A stretch of 64,000 bases of DNA from the NCBI GenBank assembly GCA_034440635.1, contig JAOTON010000477.1:860001-924000 (forward strand), written 5' to 3'. Positions 21,101 through 29,967 of this stretch are shown piece by piece (within the stretch, counting starts at the first letter, position 1; each line of letters starts with the position of its first letter). The translations under genes were made by a program, and so were the position numbers. The notes under the pieces are model-generated. The model worked only from the letters and a program-made list of their open reading frames with translations. It was not told the origin of the DNA and did no database searches. This DNA is from Lepas anatifera. Its lineage: Eukaryota > Arthropoda > Thecostraca > Lepadidae.

Positions 21101-22927
21101 AGCCCCTTTGGTGTACTCAGGCCCTCTGTGGTCTGTCTGGGCCCCCTTGTGGTCTAAGAATATCGTGCAGAAACTGAAGCTGTTGTGTTAGTCGCATATT
21201 TGCAGGAGTTCCTTATTTGTTAGCAGTTTCGTGCCCCAGATGGTGTATCCGTGCTCCCTGTTGCCGAAACCGGCCCCCTGCCATGCTTGCGGGCCCCCTG
21301 TGGTTTTCCCGGGCAACGTGCGGCCGGTCCCATGCCTCTTGGAACATTCGGGGAAAAATTTCAGGCCCCCCATTCCTTTTGTACTGATCCTATATGAGGA
21401 TTGTAAAGGGAAATAGGCAGTACCACCTATTCATAGTACCCCTTGACCAGTACCCAGTGTTGTAAAATGTCATGAACTGGCAAGGTGAATGGATCAGAAA
21501 AAGGTGTCTTGATCATGTAAAATGAATATCAGTAGGTTCGATTTCCCCGCTGATAAAGGAATTTCGTACTTCGATCTCTACCTTTCATTTGTATCAAATT
21601 ATTCGCGATAATGCGGTTTTGTTCCAGGTGTGAATGTTAAAATGGTTGGACAGTATAAACATAAGTCGGGTGCACAAAAGCGTAAAACAAAGAACATTCA
21701 ACACCGAGGGGCTGCTCTGGCAAAACTACCGAAACTTTGTTCTTTTTTCAGGTAACCTATGAATCTAGAATCGTCTTGCTTATTTTGCAAACTGTTACAA
21801 AATGACCCCGATCATATTTGTATTTAATCTCTAGCAACGTACGCGTCCACTTAAAGTAGTTCATATCACTACTATTTTTGGTACTTTGCAAGCTACGTTC
21901 ATTTATCGACCGCAAAAATTAAAACCCCAATTTAAAACTAACTCGGAAAAGTGCAATGTGTAAAGTTTCCAGCAAAACGGTAAAGTAAGGTTGTAATTCC
22001 AATCCTTCTTTTCCTGATCATTGCCTTCCTCGGCCAGGCCACCAGCTGGATCCCGTTTGCTAAAAGACCCTCCAGCATCCATCCCTCCTGCGTCGTCCGG
22101 GGCTGATCCCGTTGTACCTCCGGAGGAGAGCATCCGCGTGGACGACGAAGACGGTAAGTAGACACCTACTTGTCCAATATCCTTACATAGTTCAGCTCGT
22201 TCAAAATATTGGGTCTTCTGTCTACTTTTTAGGCTAAATAGTGCAAATCAGGAACAGTGACGAATAGTGCGCTAAAAATTGTGATTTAACCTTTGCAGTC
22301 AGTTTTCGACAACAAACGGTCGAAAATACGTTTTTTCGGTCACATTTTCATTAAAAAATACGGGTCCCCCATCATGTACGGGCCCCCCATCATGTACGGG
22401 CCCCCCATCATGTACGGGCCCCCCATCATGTACGGGCCCCCATCATGTATGGGCCCCCTTTCGAGCCGGGTGCCCCCCCAATCGAAAACATAAAGTTGCG
22501 CCCCTGCTTCACAGTCACGTTTTGCTGAGGGCTATACTGTGTCGCAGGGCTCATCCAGCCAGTGGCTCCCAGATAAGCGCATCGTTCACACAAGAAACAC
22601 GGAGATGGGACATAATTATGTCTGCAACGTGTTATTTTAAGGAGGTTTTGTAGCTTGGAAGTAGCTAAATAACCAAAAGGATTGAAGGCGATACTGAGAG
22701 CTGGTGTAAAACATTTCCCACTTACTTATGTTATCTGTATTTAGACCTCAACTTTATTCCCCATCCTTACTGGGCCAGGGATGTATCACCGTGATTTCTC
22801 GCCGATGTCAGCTTACCTTGATACCCTCCTTGTTAGAATTCTGAGCCGGCAGCTGCCCAGTCTGTAGTCTGGAACGGGCCTCCACTGCAGTCCAGCAGAC
22901 AACTACGGCGCACAGGAGACGCAGCAT
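6085..22927 (-). CDS. ASAH1: Acid ceramidase / NAAA-family lysosomal amidase, six 5' exons of a longer gene
   Basis: Spliced gene on the minus strand. Exons are 22927-22817, 9348-9223, 8279-8117, 7323-7203, 6795-6651 and 6198-6085, all with GT-AG borders and compatible phases, giving 260 residues. The family (acid ceramidase, N-acylethanolamine acid amidase) consists of secreted/lysosomal N-terminal-nucleophile hydrolases that cut the amide of ceramide or related lipids after self-cleavage before a cysteine. Seen here: a signal peptide, Cys in [24 protein letters not shown], the nucleophile Cys in [10 protein letters not shown], then [29 protein letters not shown] and FSLTIDERF. Family members are near 390 residues, so about 130 C-terminal residues are missing and presumably lie left of position 1. 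Whether ceramide or an acylethanolamine is preferred cannot be told. Confidence 0.9.
6651..6795 (-). CDS. ASAH1: ASAH1-like exon 5
   Basis: Encodes [18 protein letters not shown] and then [19 protein letters not shown], a highly conserved beta-subunit block. Acceptor TGACAG, donor GTAAGC, phase 0 out. Two N-x-T sequons are visible. Confidence 0.92.
7203..7323 (-). CDS. ASAH1: ASAH1-like exon 4 (catalytic cysteine)
   Basis: Phase 1 in, phase 2 out; acceptor GCACAG, donor GTACGT. Encodes [17 protein letters not shown], in which the Cys is the expected autoproteolysis site and nucleophile, and HGRNLDFG, which carries the conserved Arg and Asp of the active site. Confidence 0.92.
8117..8279 (-). 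CDS. ASAH1: ASAH1-like exon 3
   Basis: 54 residues plus one base, acceptor ATACAG, donor GTAAGT. Ends [19 protein letters not shown], matching the family segment ahead of the nucleophile. A long CT microsatellite (GA on the plus strand) lies just upstream of the acceptor in the transcript. Confidence 0.9.
8302..8357. repeat. (GA)n microsatellite next to ASAH1-like exon 3 acceptor
   Basis: In the transcript this is a CU-rich tract starting about 22 nt upstream of the exon 3 acceptor at 8281-8280, where a polypyrimidine tract is expected. Confidence 0.9.
8363..9222. other. ASAH1-like intron 2, remainder
   Basis: No gene. 8760-9050 contains GC-rich blocks with repeated TGCTGGATTCCAAAA-like phrases, possibly a decayed MITE, but without recognisable ends. 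Confidence 0.5.
9223..9348 (-). CDS. ASAH1: ASAH1-like exon 2
   Basis: 42 residues, phase 0 to 0, acceptor TTGCAG and donor GTGAGT. Contains the cysteine expected to link the two subunits ([11 protein letters not shown]) and the family signature [17 protein letters not shown]. Confidence 0.9.
9655..10268. repeat. 34-bp minisatellite, about 18 units
   Basis: Units read GCGGTACAGTATAGCCACAT followed by GCAAAACGTGTTCT with point variants. Because 34 is not a multiple of 3, all minus-strand frames stay open and give repetitive 200+ residue open frames that are not real proteins. The core GCGGYACAGTATARCC recurs in a different minisatellite at 47870-48655. Confidence 0.95.
10269..11745. other. 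ASAH1-like intron 1, non-coding
   Basis: No gene or exon recognised. 10570-10830 has loosely repeated TTTCCAATTATGG/AATGGGAACAT phrases only. Confidence 0.5.
11750..14195 (+). mobile_element. 5'-truncated non-LTR retrotransposon with RNase H (I/R1-like group)
   Basis: The element starts inside the reverse-transcriptase thumb, continues through an RNase H domain and a C-terminal CCHC-like stretch, then has a 3' UTR. The 3' end is CTTATAAAAAGCCCTTAACT followed by about five TAAC repeats, a tail style typical of I-group and related elements. It sits in intron 1 of the ASAH1-like gene, antisense to it. Frameshifts make it non-autonomous. No target duplication was identified. Confidence 0.8.
11846..13348 (+). 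pseudogene. Non-LTR pol fragment: RT thumb + RNase H + zinc knuckle
   Basis: RT-thumb residues [20 protein letters not shown] and [12 protein letters not shown] lie at 11870-12065. A frameshift near 12070 and another near 12400 follow. From about 12500 to 13348 a single frame carries RNase H with all acidic positions present: FTDGSK, FTAEAVA, CSDSKSV and [15 protein letters not shown]. It ends with a [17 protein letters not shown] knuckle. The RT catalytic core is absent. Confidence 0.85.
13349..14742. other. Non-LTR 3' UTR and intron sequence
   Basis: 13500-13570 is A-rich (runs of AAAAAAC), followed by CTAACC-type phrases and the TAAC tail ending near 14195. 14196-14742 is unremarkable intron sequence. 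Confidence 0.5.
15050..16915. repeat. GC-rich 20/21-bp minisatellite, ~90 units
   Basis: Two unit types recur, often alternating: GACTGCAACCGGGCCCCCTG plus T (21 bp) and GATCCACCCGGGCCCCCTGT (20 bp). Units vary by single bases and small indels. Minus-strand open frames of up to about 325 Gly/Pro/Arg-rich residues across it are artefacts of the repeat. Confidence 0.95.
17170..17458. repeat. Diverged relatives of the GC minisatellite
   Basis: Units resemble GTGGTCTGCCCGGGCCCC with much more divergence than the main array, indicating an older portion of the same family. Confidence 0.8.
17459..17629. mobile_element. hAT-like MITE with GCGGATCC ends
   Basis: Starts CACTAGCGGATCCACGGGG and ends CCTGAATCCGCCCCTG, an imperfect inverted pair of the GCGGATCC type found elsewhere here. 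No matching target duplication. Confidence 0.5.
17946..17979. repeat. 15-bp perfect hairpin
   Basis: ACAGACAAATTTAAG is followed after 3 bases by its exact reverse complement. It lies just left of the element at 18019. Function unknown. Confidence 0.7.
18019..19046. mobile_element. piggyBac-like non-autonomous element, AGGTCA-rich (copy 1)
   Basis: Ends are CCCGCGCCCCACCG and, at the right, CGGTGGGGCGAGGG, flanked by direct ATAA (18015-18018, 19047-19050), a plausible TTAA variant. Just inside both ends lies GGGGGCCATCGATGGCCCCC, a self-complementary 20-mer. The interior is full of GACCT/AGGTCA phrases. No transposase. Confidence 0.65.
19996..20029 (+). mobile_element. 3' scrap of the non-LTR family seen at 11750-14195
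   Basis: GCCTTATAAAAAGTCCTTAA followed by CTAACTAA matches the 3' end at 14158-14190 with one substitution. Only the extreme 3' end is recognisable. Confidence 0.6.
20763..21029. mobile_element. Small inverted-repeat element
   Basis: A perfect 12-bp TIR, CAGCCAGCAATT, bounds GC-rich sequence with GGGCTGAGCCCGAC-like palindromes. No target duplication was found. Confidence 0.45.
21642..22153 (+). pseudogene. hAT (ZMYM1-like) transposase, exons 1-2 only
   Basis: Exon 1 (21642-21751) encodes [18 protein letters not shown] and ends [12 protein letters not shown], the SGAQKRK...LPK..SFF N-terminal signature common in ZMYM1/DUF4371-type hAT transposases. Donor GTAACC, phase 2. Exon 2 (22038-22153) begins after GGCCAG, is proline- and acid-rich (ending [13 protein letters not shown]) and has a perfect GTAAGT donor in phase 1. 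The element ends 350 bp further on, so zinc-finger, catalytic and dimerisation parts are missing. It supports the hAT assignment of 14751-22506. Exon 2 is inferred from splice signals and phase. Confidence 0.6.
22364..22460. repeat. 18-bp tandem repeat at the right end of the hAT element
   Basis: About five copies of GGGCCCCCCATCATGTAC, next to the right TIR. The left end has a comparable run of AGCCCCCCAATG-like units at 14785-14840. Confidence 0.9.
22515..22816. other. ASAH1-like intron 1, proximal end
   Basis: No gene. CTATACTGTGTCGCAG at 22532-22547 is the reverse complement of the core shared by the two minisatellites at 9655 and 47870. Confidence 0.5.
22817..22927 (-). CDS. ASAH1: ASAH1-like exon 1 (signal peptide)
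   Basis: Begins with ATG at 22927-22925 and encodes 37 residues, starting with the hydrophobic leader [17 protein letters not shown]. It ends at a GTAAGC donor in phase 0. An in-frame TGA 21 nt upstream supports this start. The leader and start codon are the seed of the 43-bp minisatellite immediately upstream. Confidence 0.85.
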
Positions 22928-23293
22928 CTCTGGCGATCGCAGAGGTCAGAGTACACAGGAGACGCAGCATCGCTGGCGATCGCAGAGGTCATGGTACACA
23001 GGAGATACAGCATCTCTGGCCATCGCAGAGGGCACAGTACACAGGAGACGCAGCATCTCTGGTGATCGCAGAGGTCAGGGTACACAGGAGACGCGACAAC
23101 GCTGGCGATCGCAGGGGTCAGAGTACACAGGATATGCAGCATCTCTGGTAGTCGCAGAGGTCCCTGTACACAGGAGACGCAGCACCGCTGTCGATCGTAG
23201 AGGTCAGAGTACACAGGAGACACGACAACGCTGGCGATCGCAGAGGTCAGAGTATGCAGAAGACGCAGCATCGCTGGCGATCGCAGAGGCCTG
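22908..23293. repeat. 43-bp minisatellite built on the ASAH1-like start codon
   Basis: Nine units at exact 43-bp spacing. On the minus strand units resemble the sequence around the real ATG: GCGATCGCCAGCGATGCTGC followed by GTCTCCTGTG. Six or seven keep an ATG. The last unit is the real start. Each complete unit has TGACC, which places a stop in frame just ahead of the next start. Confidence 0.9.
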
Positions 23294-24780
23294 CACCGAG
23301 CTGGCATTGAACACAGCGATGTAGTAGAACTGCGAACACAAAATACTACAGCGAATGCAGAATACGGGTATAGTTTTGTATTAAAAAATACCGGAACTCC
23401 GGCAGCTTAGATTTGGTGACCTCGTTGTTGGTGCGAGATCGATATCAGATCAATATGTATATGTGTGTACCCGTAGCCTCACAACCGGTAAATCAGTGGG
23501 GGCCACTCAACATTAAATCTGCTGCTGTCAAGCAAACGCTCCTTGTTTCGACCAAAGCATAATCGGACTTTGGCCATTTTTGCCTTTTGCACTTGCTGCC
23601 TACAAAATTATCCGATGCCCTCCCAAATTGGCTGACATCAACACATTTCTATGGAAATGGGGGCGGGTGTAAGGCCTACACCCGTCCACTTTCCATAAAA
23701 ATGTTTAGGGAGGTCTGCACCGTGTATGTGTAGCTACCTAAACTATTCAGAAGGCTGCCAGATTTTGGAGGATGTTTCAAATTTCTCCCTAAAGTCTCCC
23801 TGACCAGGGTGAGACCCTGCCAGTCCCAAGGCAAAATTTCTTGGGAAATATACAAAAATACCTACTTAAGTATTTTTAACCTACGCAAAGCGCGCAGCTG
23901 AGCTTTGCACTGAAATTTTTTCAGCTCTCGAAAATCTCGAAACCTGCCGCTCAGAGCCGCCCCTGGCCAGATTTTTGTAGAATTCAATGAGGTACACATG
24001 TTTCCATAACAAATACGTTCACCTTACAACGCTCTATTTCTGCAAAGATGTTTCAAAATTCCCCCTAAATTCTTCCAACTCAATACCCACAGCAGTGGCT
24101 CTGAACCAGGGGGAGTCCCTACGAGAGAATCAACAGGTCACCCGGCATTGGCTGATACAGTAGCAACTTCTGGAGGGTGGCAAACCAACTTGGGGGGTGG
24201 GGCTAAATTGAGAAAAAAGTCGCGAAAATATGGTATTTTATCATAAAAGCGGCACAAATTTGGTCCTTTCGCAGGGGCCAAAATACACTATTTCAGGCTG
24301 TGGAGGGTGCCACGGCCCATTTGTCTCCCCTTGGATCCGTCAAAGGGTCACCGAGAAGACAGTCAGTCCCCCGAATACTATTCGGGGTTATAGTTATGAG
24401 CGCCATCCTCTGCCAGCAGACAGCTTGCCCCGGCCTGCTGTCATGATACTTCCACGATCATTTGAAGATCCACCACACCCTTTCAAACAGACTGGTCTGT
24501 TTGAAGGGGACCTCACTCACATGGCTATTCTCACACAGAAGGGAGAATATCTGACTAGGGCAATCAACACTGTGGCCTGGAACATTTATTTGGTATTTCA
24601 TCCAATAGTTCACGACATGAGACTATGTGCCAAATCATTGGAAGCCAGCGTCCAGTCAGATATTGTATCTGCTTAAATATTATACATCATTTTCACAATT
24701 TTCCTCCTTGAGAGACATTTAACATTTCAGTCTGTTAAAATATTACCTTCCAACAGCAGATAAAAATGTTCAGCTGGAAA
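23294..24780. other. Intergenic, 5' of the ASAH1-like gene
   Basis: Presumably holds the promoter of the leftward gene, but no core element is convincing. A 148-codon open frame at 24230-24676 has no recognisable domain and overlaps TTGGATCCGTC, a phrase typical of the MITE ends here, so I do not call it a gene. Confidence 0.45.
23645..23703. repeat. Imperfect hairpin centred on AGGCCT
   Basis: TTTCTATGGAAATGGGGGCG plus GGTGTA pairs with TACACCCGTCCACTTTCCAT plus the following AAAA. Likely a fold-back fragment. Confidence 0.65.
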
Positions 24781-25162
24781 TTAAAGGAAATGTAGGACCT
24801 TGTTCTGGAAAATGTACAATACCTAAGCCCAATATTTTGATATTTAAAATGCTCCTTTAGGGCAAGAAATAAATATCTGCCTGTGGATGACGTCAAGATC
24901 TGGCAACTACTACCATATTCAAAGGGCTTCAATAGGCTAACTACTCAACGTGACGTCAGAATGTCGTCACGCCAACAGCTGACAACTGCGGCCGGCTCGT
25001 TGGGTACATTTTGGGTACATTGCAGTTACGTTTTTAGCTTTTCTCTACGGAAATTTCGAGTTCCAAGACAAATGATACATTAAGTACCGGGTTTTTTGGC
25101 ATGAGTTCCAACTTGGCTATCTCAGCTAAAATCACGTTATAAAGGTGCCACATTCCCTTTGA
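24781..25162 (+). mobile_element. TTAA-flanked MITE, family T (copy 1, most diverged)
   Basis: Ends TTAAAGGAAATGTAGGACC and GGTGCCACATTCCCTTTGA match the other four copies. Two TGACGTCA-type sites are in the middle (GATGACGTCAAG and ACGTGACGTCAGA). Confidence 0.8.
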
Positions 25163-26775
25163 TTAAATGCTGAGGCAAGGCAGCTGTTAAAAAGGCCAAT
25201 AAAACTCTGAGTAAGCGAGGCATCAAAAAATTGCAAATTAAGTAGTCACTTGCTCTACCGACTTAAACAAAACACTAATTATCGCCACCCTTCAAAAGTT
25301 GTCTCTGTGCAACAATTTCTCCAGTACCAGGCCTCACCTTTAGGAAGCTGCATTCCCTCCGGACCGATATTTTGTTGTCCTCTCGCCTCCAGTCGCAGCA
25401 CCCCTCTGTGAATTCCCGCGCTCCCCTTCCCACCACCCCTCACCAGCCACCGGTCTCGACTGGACACGCCACCATCTGGCCACGATCTGGCGACGTCACG
25501 TAAACCGAGTGCGTTGTAACACGAGCTCGTGGTGTGAAACATTTCCCAGGACGCCGAGGGAGCTCCAAACTCCGATATCTCCTCTCCGATCCGTATGCAA
25601 GTTTTAAAAATGTATGATACCTTCAAGAATCTTCCAGAATGTACAGAGGTGGCGTTGCATTTTTCCGCCTGTTATGTTTGTTGTTGGTTTGTGCACGGTA
25701 CTTGAACGTTTGTGACTACGGGCAGGAAGTGAGTAATCCCTGAGCTATCGTGGTGATCTCACAAATAAAAACATTTCCTGAGTCAAGCTAGTCTGCTTGG
25801 CTGGGATTTGGTGTCTAGAAAGGGAGTAGAAATTTCGTTTATACTTGATCGTTCAGGGAAAAGTGAGCATGAACATTTCTATTATGTATACTTGCACAGA
25901 AGTTCTCAGCCGTCCAGCATGGTCCATCGTCCCAGCAGCTAGAGATATAACCTATCGCGAGAGCGCTGCACTGGCTTCGGGGAGCAGTCTGCACATAGCA
26001 CTTAAGTGCGAAAATGTATAGAGGACAAATGTATACACATATTAAACACAAGTTTGAATGGTGAATCATCGAGTTTTTAACAGAATGCTCGTATTAGAAC
26101 GACGTAACAGAGTATTTTGCATAGAAGACGCACTGATTAAGCCAGACAGTGTGTTCAGTTCTCTTTGTACCGGACTTCCAACGCTTTTGATTTCTACCCT
26201 GCTTTTCTCACCGATTGTTATCACTAAGGGTATTCAGAATTTGATATGTAAATAATAGCTGCGAGAAATATGCTTTTGGTGATTCTGTAATCAAGCTTTA
26301 TTTTTACAAAACGTAGTGAGATTTTGCTGAAGCTATAATATCGCTATAGAACAAAAACTTGGAGGAGCAGGGAAAAAATTAAAGGCGCCATGCTTGGATG
26401 TGGAAGGCCCCTGGATCAAAGCCGGCCTGTGGCAGTCTTCCGCGGCAGCCTCCTACCCATGGGTTATAGCGGTACACTGCAGAGAGTGGGCACCGCAGCA
26501 GTGGAACCAGCGCGGTGCCAGGCGTGTCCCTGTTTATGGGTGCTCGGGCTGGATATTTCGACGCGTATGACTGGAGCAGCCAATACACCACACAATGCAG
26601 CGCTGCTGTCCCGTAAGGGTGCCAGGAGACGGAAGTTTCCGCCTTGTACCCACATAAAGTGTGAAAGTATTGCGTGAATGTCACTAGCAACTAAGGAAAA
26701 AGTAACTGAGTAAAGGCAACGTAAAAGTATTTCAGAAAGGGTAAAGGGAGCTGGTTGGCTCCCACCTCTCTTCCC
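25163..26775. other. Intergenic, no gene recognised
   Basis: Open frames on both strands at 25279-25626 and 26379-26690 show no conserved motif. No tandem or inverted repeat stands out. Confidence 0.4.
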
Positions 26776-26977
26776 CTCTGAGCAGCTGGGTCTGGAGGCG
26801 TCCTGGCTCCTGCGTCCTAACCCGCAGCGGCGTGTCATGTCCCGCGTGACCGGGGCTGACTCGGCGGCCGGTCTGGACTCCGGTCACATGAACTCCGACC
26901 TGTGGTCCAGCGGACTGGTAGTGCCACACAACTCCCACTCCACCCATAAACAAAACCCGGGCTTATCAGACGACTAG
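26776..26977 (+). CDS. Candidate 3'-terminal coding exon, unidentified
   Basis: A pyrimidine-rich CCTCTTCCCCTCTGAGCAG ends near 26784 and is followed by an open frame to TAG at 26975-26977 (ending THKQNPGLSDD). Third positions are mostly C or G until the last dozen codons, like the proven exons here. I recognise no domain and found no upstream partner exon. It could be a chance open frame in GC-rich DNA. Confidence 0.3.
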
Positions 26978-27930
26978 GGGAGTTACATACGCAGATAAAA
27001 GGTACGATCATGTTATACATACATGATGCATTTTTTATTTACAATTTGTCTGATTAAGACTCCAATAAAACAGGCCAGCCCGCAGACCGGCTCGGGTTTT
27101 GAACGGCTTCGTCTGACGACCATGTGCAGGAGGAAGACAAAACGTCCATCGTTTCAGTTTCTACTGACTGAACATATCACGGGTAGAGGGGGTTCTGGCG
27201 AAGCGCGTGGCACATGCCAAAGCAGAGGCATGCCAAATCATCAAATCATCGTCACTTATTACGTCACAACTCGGTTTTTGCTTATCTGTTAGGTCCAAAC
27301 TTGTTGTTATAGGATATTTTGTAAAGATGCTAAGTTCGTAGGCATTGGGATGCATGGATCGCGTGAAATGTACGTATGTGTCCGAGCCAGTGACTGCTCT
27401 ACGATTTCGGTACCGAACGCGGGCGAAGCCTCATGGTTGTCACGTACCACATGCGAGGCACCTTTTGCACATTCCAAAAGTCACCATCCAGACGTATTTT
27501 TATGTTTAACTGGGTCTGAAAAAAGTTTTTTTCCGGTAACTAACAGATCAAATTTGACCTAAGCGACGCCGCTTCTTGGAAAGGGGCGGACAAAAAGTCG
27601 AACGAAGCCAGCGGTTGGCAGTGAACGGACGGGAAGGACTGGAAAATACCGACATATAGAGTGCCTCTGTCAGATTTACCTCTTAGAGTCAATTTCAATA
27701 CACCTGTACTGAAGCATTCTTGCATTTCAAGGGCGTTTAGGGTGTGTTCGGCACACGAAAGGGACACCCAACGTCCACAAGAAGGTGGCTCTGCGGATCT
27801 AGGGGACAACGGCTCCCTTGCCCCCGCCCCCTCCCCCCACCTCTTCCTACATTGAATCTGTCTCTCGTGCTGTTTTGCCGAAGATATCCCTATCCATTGG
27901 TAAATAGCAATATTCTTAGTAAGGTTGTTG
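26978..27930. other. Intergenic, nothing recognised
   Basis: Short open frames only; no repeat structure seen. Confidence 0.4.
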
Positions 27931-28389
27931 TTGAAGGGAATGTGGCACCTTGGTCGAATCCTGGAATTTGGTGTAATTAGGCGTACTTTTAGCCGAAAAT
28001 AATGAAACCACTCATGATTTCTCTGAAAAAAATATACACTAAGCTCAATGTTTTTATTTGTAAAATACTCCTCTAGAGAAAGAAAGAAATATCTGCCTGT
28101 GGATTATGTCATGATCTGGCAACCACTACCATGCTTGAAACGCATCAAGGCCTTCGATTGGCTAATGCTCACCGTGACGTCAGCATCTGTCGTCACATCA
28201 ACAGCCATGAAAACTGTGGCCTGCTACTATGGGTACATGAGGGGTACATTGAAGGTAGGTTTGAGCTTTTTCTACGGAAATGTCGAGTTCCAAGACAAAT
28301 GATATATTGAGTACCGGGTTTTCCGACATGCTTTACAACTTGGCTATTTCAGTTAAAATCACGTTATGAAGGTGCCACCTTCCCTTTAA
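27931..28389 (+). mobile_element. TTAA-flanked MITE, family T (copy 2)
   Basis: Bounded by TTGAAGGGAATGTGGCACC and GGTGCCACCTTCCCTTTAA. A CCAAT-type GATTGGCTAA at about 28156 and a perfect CRE TGACGTCA at 28175-28182 lie in the middle. Confidence 0.9.
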
Positions 28390-28749
28390 GGTTGGTGAAG
28401 AGATCGGCTGGTGACCGTCGCCGCAGGCTGCTCTGCCAGAGAAAGTAGCGCCATCTTCACAAGCTGGTTAGTTCGCCTGATGTGCCGCGGGAGTGCAGCG
28501 TGTTGAGAAATCTGGTCCTGCCTTGGACTCTTGTTTCTTTTCCTCATTGTCTTAAATCGATTTTTTATCTATTGTCTCGGCAAAGGTTCAGGTCTAAATC
28601 ACTATAGTGCCATTATCAGTGTGACTCGCAACACTGTCAAACACATTGCTGAAATTGAGAAACAAGAATTGCAGTTTTTTTTAAGAAGCACTGTGATTAG
28701 TTCTGCCGATTTCGGGCAGGTGTCAGTCAGCATCTCAACTATAAGAGGG

Positions 28750-29003
28750 AAGGGGACACTTGCCCCCCCTACACAATTATCACGGATCACGGAAACTCCT
28801 GAAATATTGATGACACCCCCTCTTACCCCAGAAATGTTGCTGCGCCCCACGATGCTAGTATCGATGCCCCCGCGGCGGGATTTGGCACCCACTTGATATG
28901 TTTTGCGCCCAAAAGTGGCACCTCTGATCCGGATGTCGCCCCTCCCGACCATATGCCCCTTCCTCCGCCCCGCCCCCGATCGAAAATCCTTGTTCTGCCT
29001 ATG
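28750..29003. mobile_element. MITE of the GGATCC / GGGCGCC family (copy 1)
   Basis: Shares the phrase order of the copies at 38570 and 48211 (CACCCACTTGATA, GCGCCCAAAAGTGGC, GATCCGGATG). Ends are decayed. Confidence 0.6.
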
Positions 29004-29470
29004 TCAACAGTTACTGGAATGCAGCTGGTATATTGCCAAGCATTCACGCTATCAGCAGTAGGCTCCAAATTTAACCCTTTTCGGAAATATCAGGTCCATT
29101 CATCTGGCCTAGCTTAGATGGAGGGTCGAGCATTTCAAGCAGGGCTGAAAGATGTTTCATTAGAGGTTTGAGACTCTCGAATGATTTATTTTAAGCCCTC
29201 GGGTGGTGTGAAATCTGGCCGGGTTCTTCTTTATCCCTGGTTATGTACGAAGTCAGAATTTGACCGACGTTTTGTGGTAGCGACATAGCCAGAGGCCAGA
29301 GGCTCATTTTCAACGCCGAGACAGGAAAAGGTTTCCCAAAAGGAAAATGTTTTTTTCGAAGTCTAACGAAAGAAGGATTGGCTACTCCTAAAGCAAGCAA
29401 TCAGTACCTAGAGATTTAGTTTTTGTTTGCCAGGAGGGCACCGACGCACCAGCTGCCGGGCTATATGGCG

Positions 29471-29912
29471 TTAAAGGGAATGCGGCACCTTGGTTGAATC
29501 CTGGAATTTAGTGTAATTAGAGGTACTTTTAGCCGGAAATCAAGGAGGTGCCCATGATTTCACTGAAAAAAATGTACAATAAGCTCAATATTTTGATTTT
29601 TAAAATGTTCCTCTAGGGAAAGAAATAAATATCTGCCTGTGGATGATGTAATGATCTGACAACCACTACCATATTCAATACGCTTCAAGGGCTTCGATTG
29701 GCTGATACTCACCGTAACGTCAGCAGCCATGACAACTGTGGCCTGCTGCTAAGGGTACATGAGAGGTACATTTCACGTAGGTTTTAGCTTTTTTGTACGG
29801 AAATGTCGAGTTCCAAGACAAATGATATATAGAATACCGGGTTTTCCGAATTGCTTTAAAACTTGGCTATCTCAGTTAAAATCACGTTATGAAGGTGCCA
29901 AAATCCCTTTGA
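29471..29912 (+). mobile_element. TTAA-flanked MITE, family T (copy 3)
   Basis: Bounded by TTAAAGGGAATGCGGCACC and CCAAAATCCCTTTGA. The GATTGGCTGATACTCACCGT block is retained. The CRE is mutated (AACGTCAG). Confidence 0.88.
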
Positions 29913-29967
29913 AGAGCATAGGGAACTCGCTACTCTGGGGTTGGGCAGGGCAGCTAATGCCCGCAGC

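Larger units (their letters stand above)
19740..21310. repeat. Scattered GC minisatellite units
   Basis: Clusters at 19740-19840, 20140-20380, 20650-20760, 21030-21170 and 21240-21310 repeat TGTGGTCTGCCCGGGCCCC-like units, interleaved with near-duplicate phrases such as TGGTGCGAATTTT. They look like dispersed remnants of one expanded array. Confidence 0.75.
14751..22506 (+). mobile_element. 7.76-kb hAT-type transposon, expanded and internally rearranged
   Basis: The left end is CAGGGGCGCAAGTTT and the right end is the reverse complement of CAGGGGCGCAACTTT. The element is flanked by a perfect 8-bp direct duplication CTTCACAG at 14743-14750 and 22507-22514, the hAT signature. The right part holds two exons of a ZMYM1-like hAT transposase; the catalytic exons are gone. 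The rest is filled by GC-rich minisatellites (15050-17460, 19740-21310), a separate TIR element (18019-19046), a 3' scrap of a non-LTR element (19996-20029) and smaller repeats. It lies in intron 1 of the ASAH1-like gene. Confidence 0.85.
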
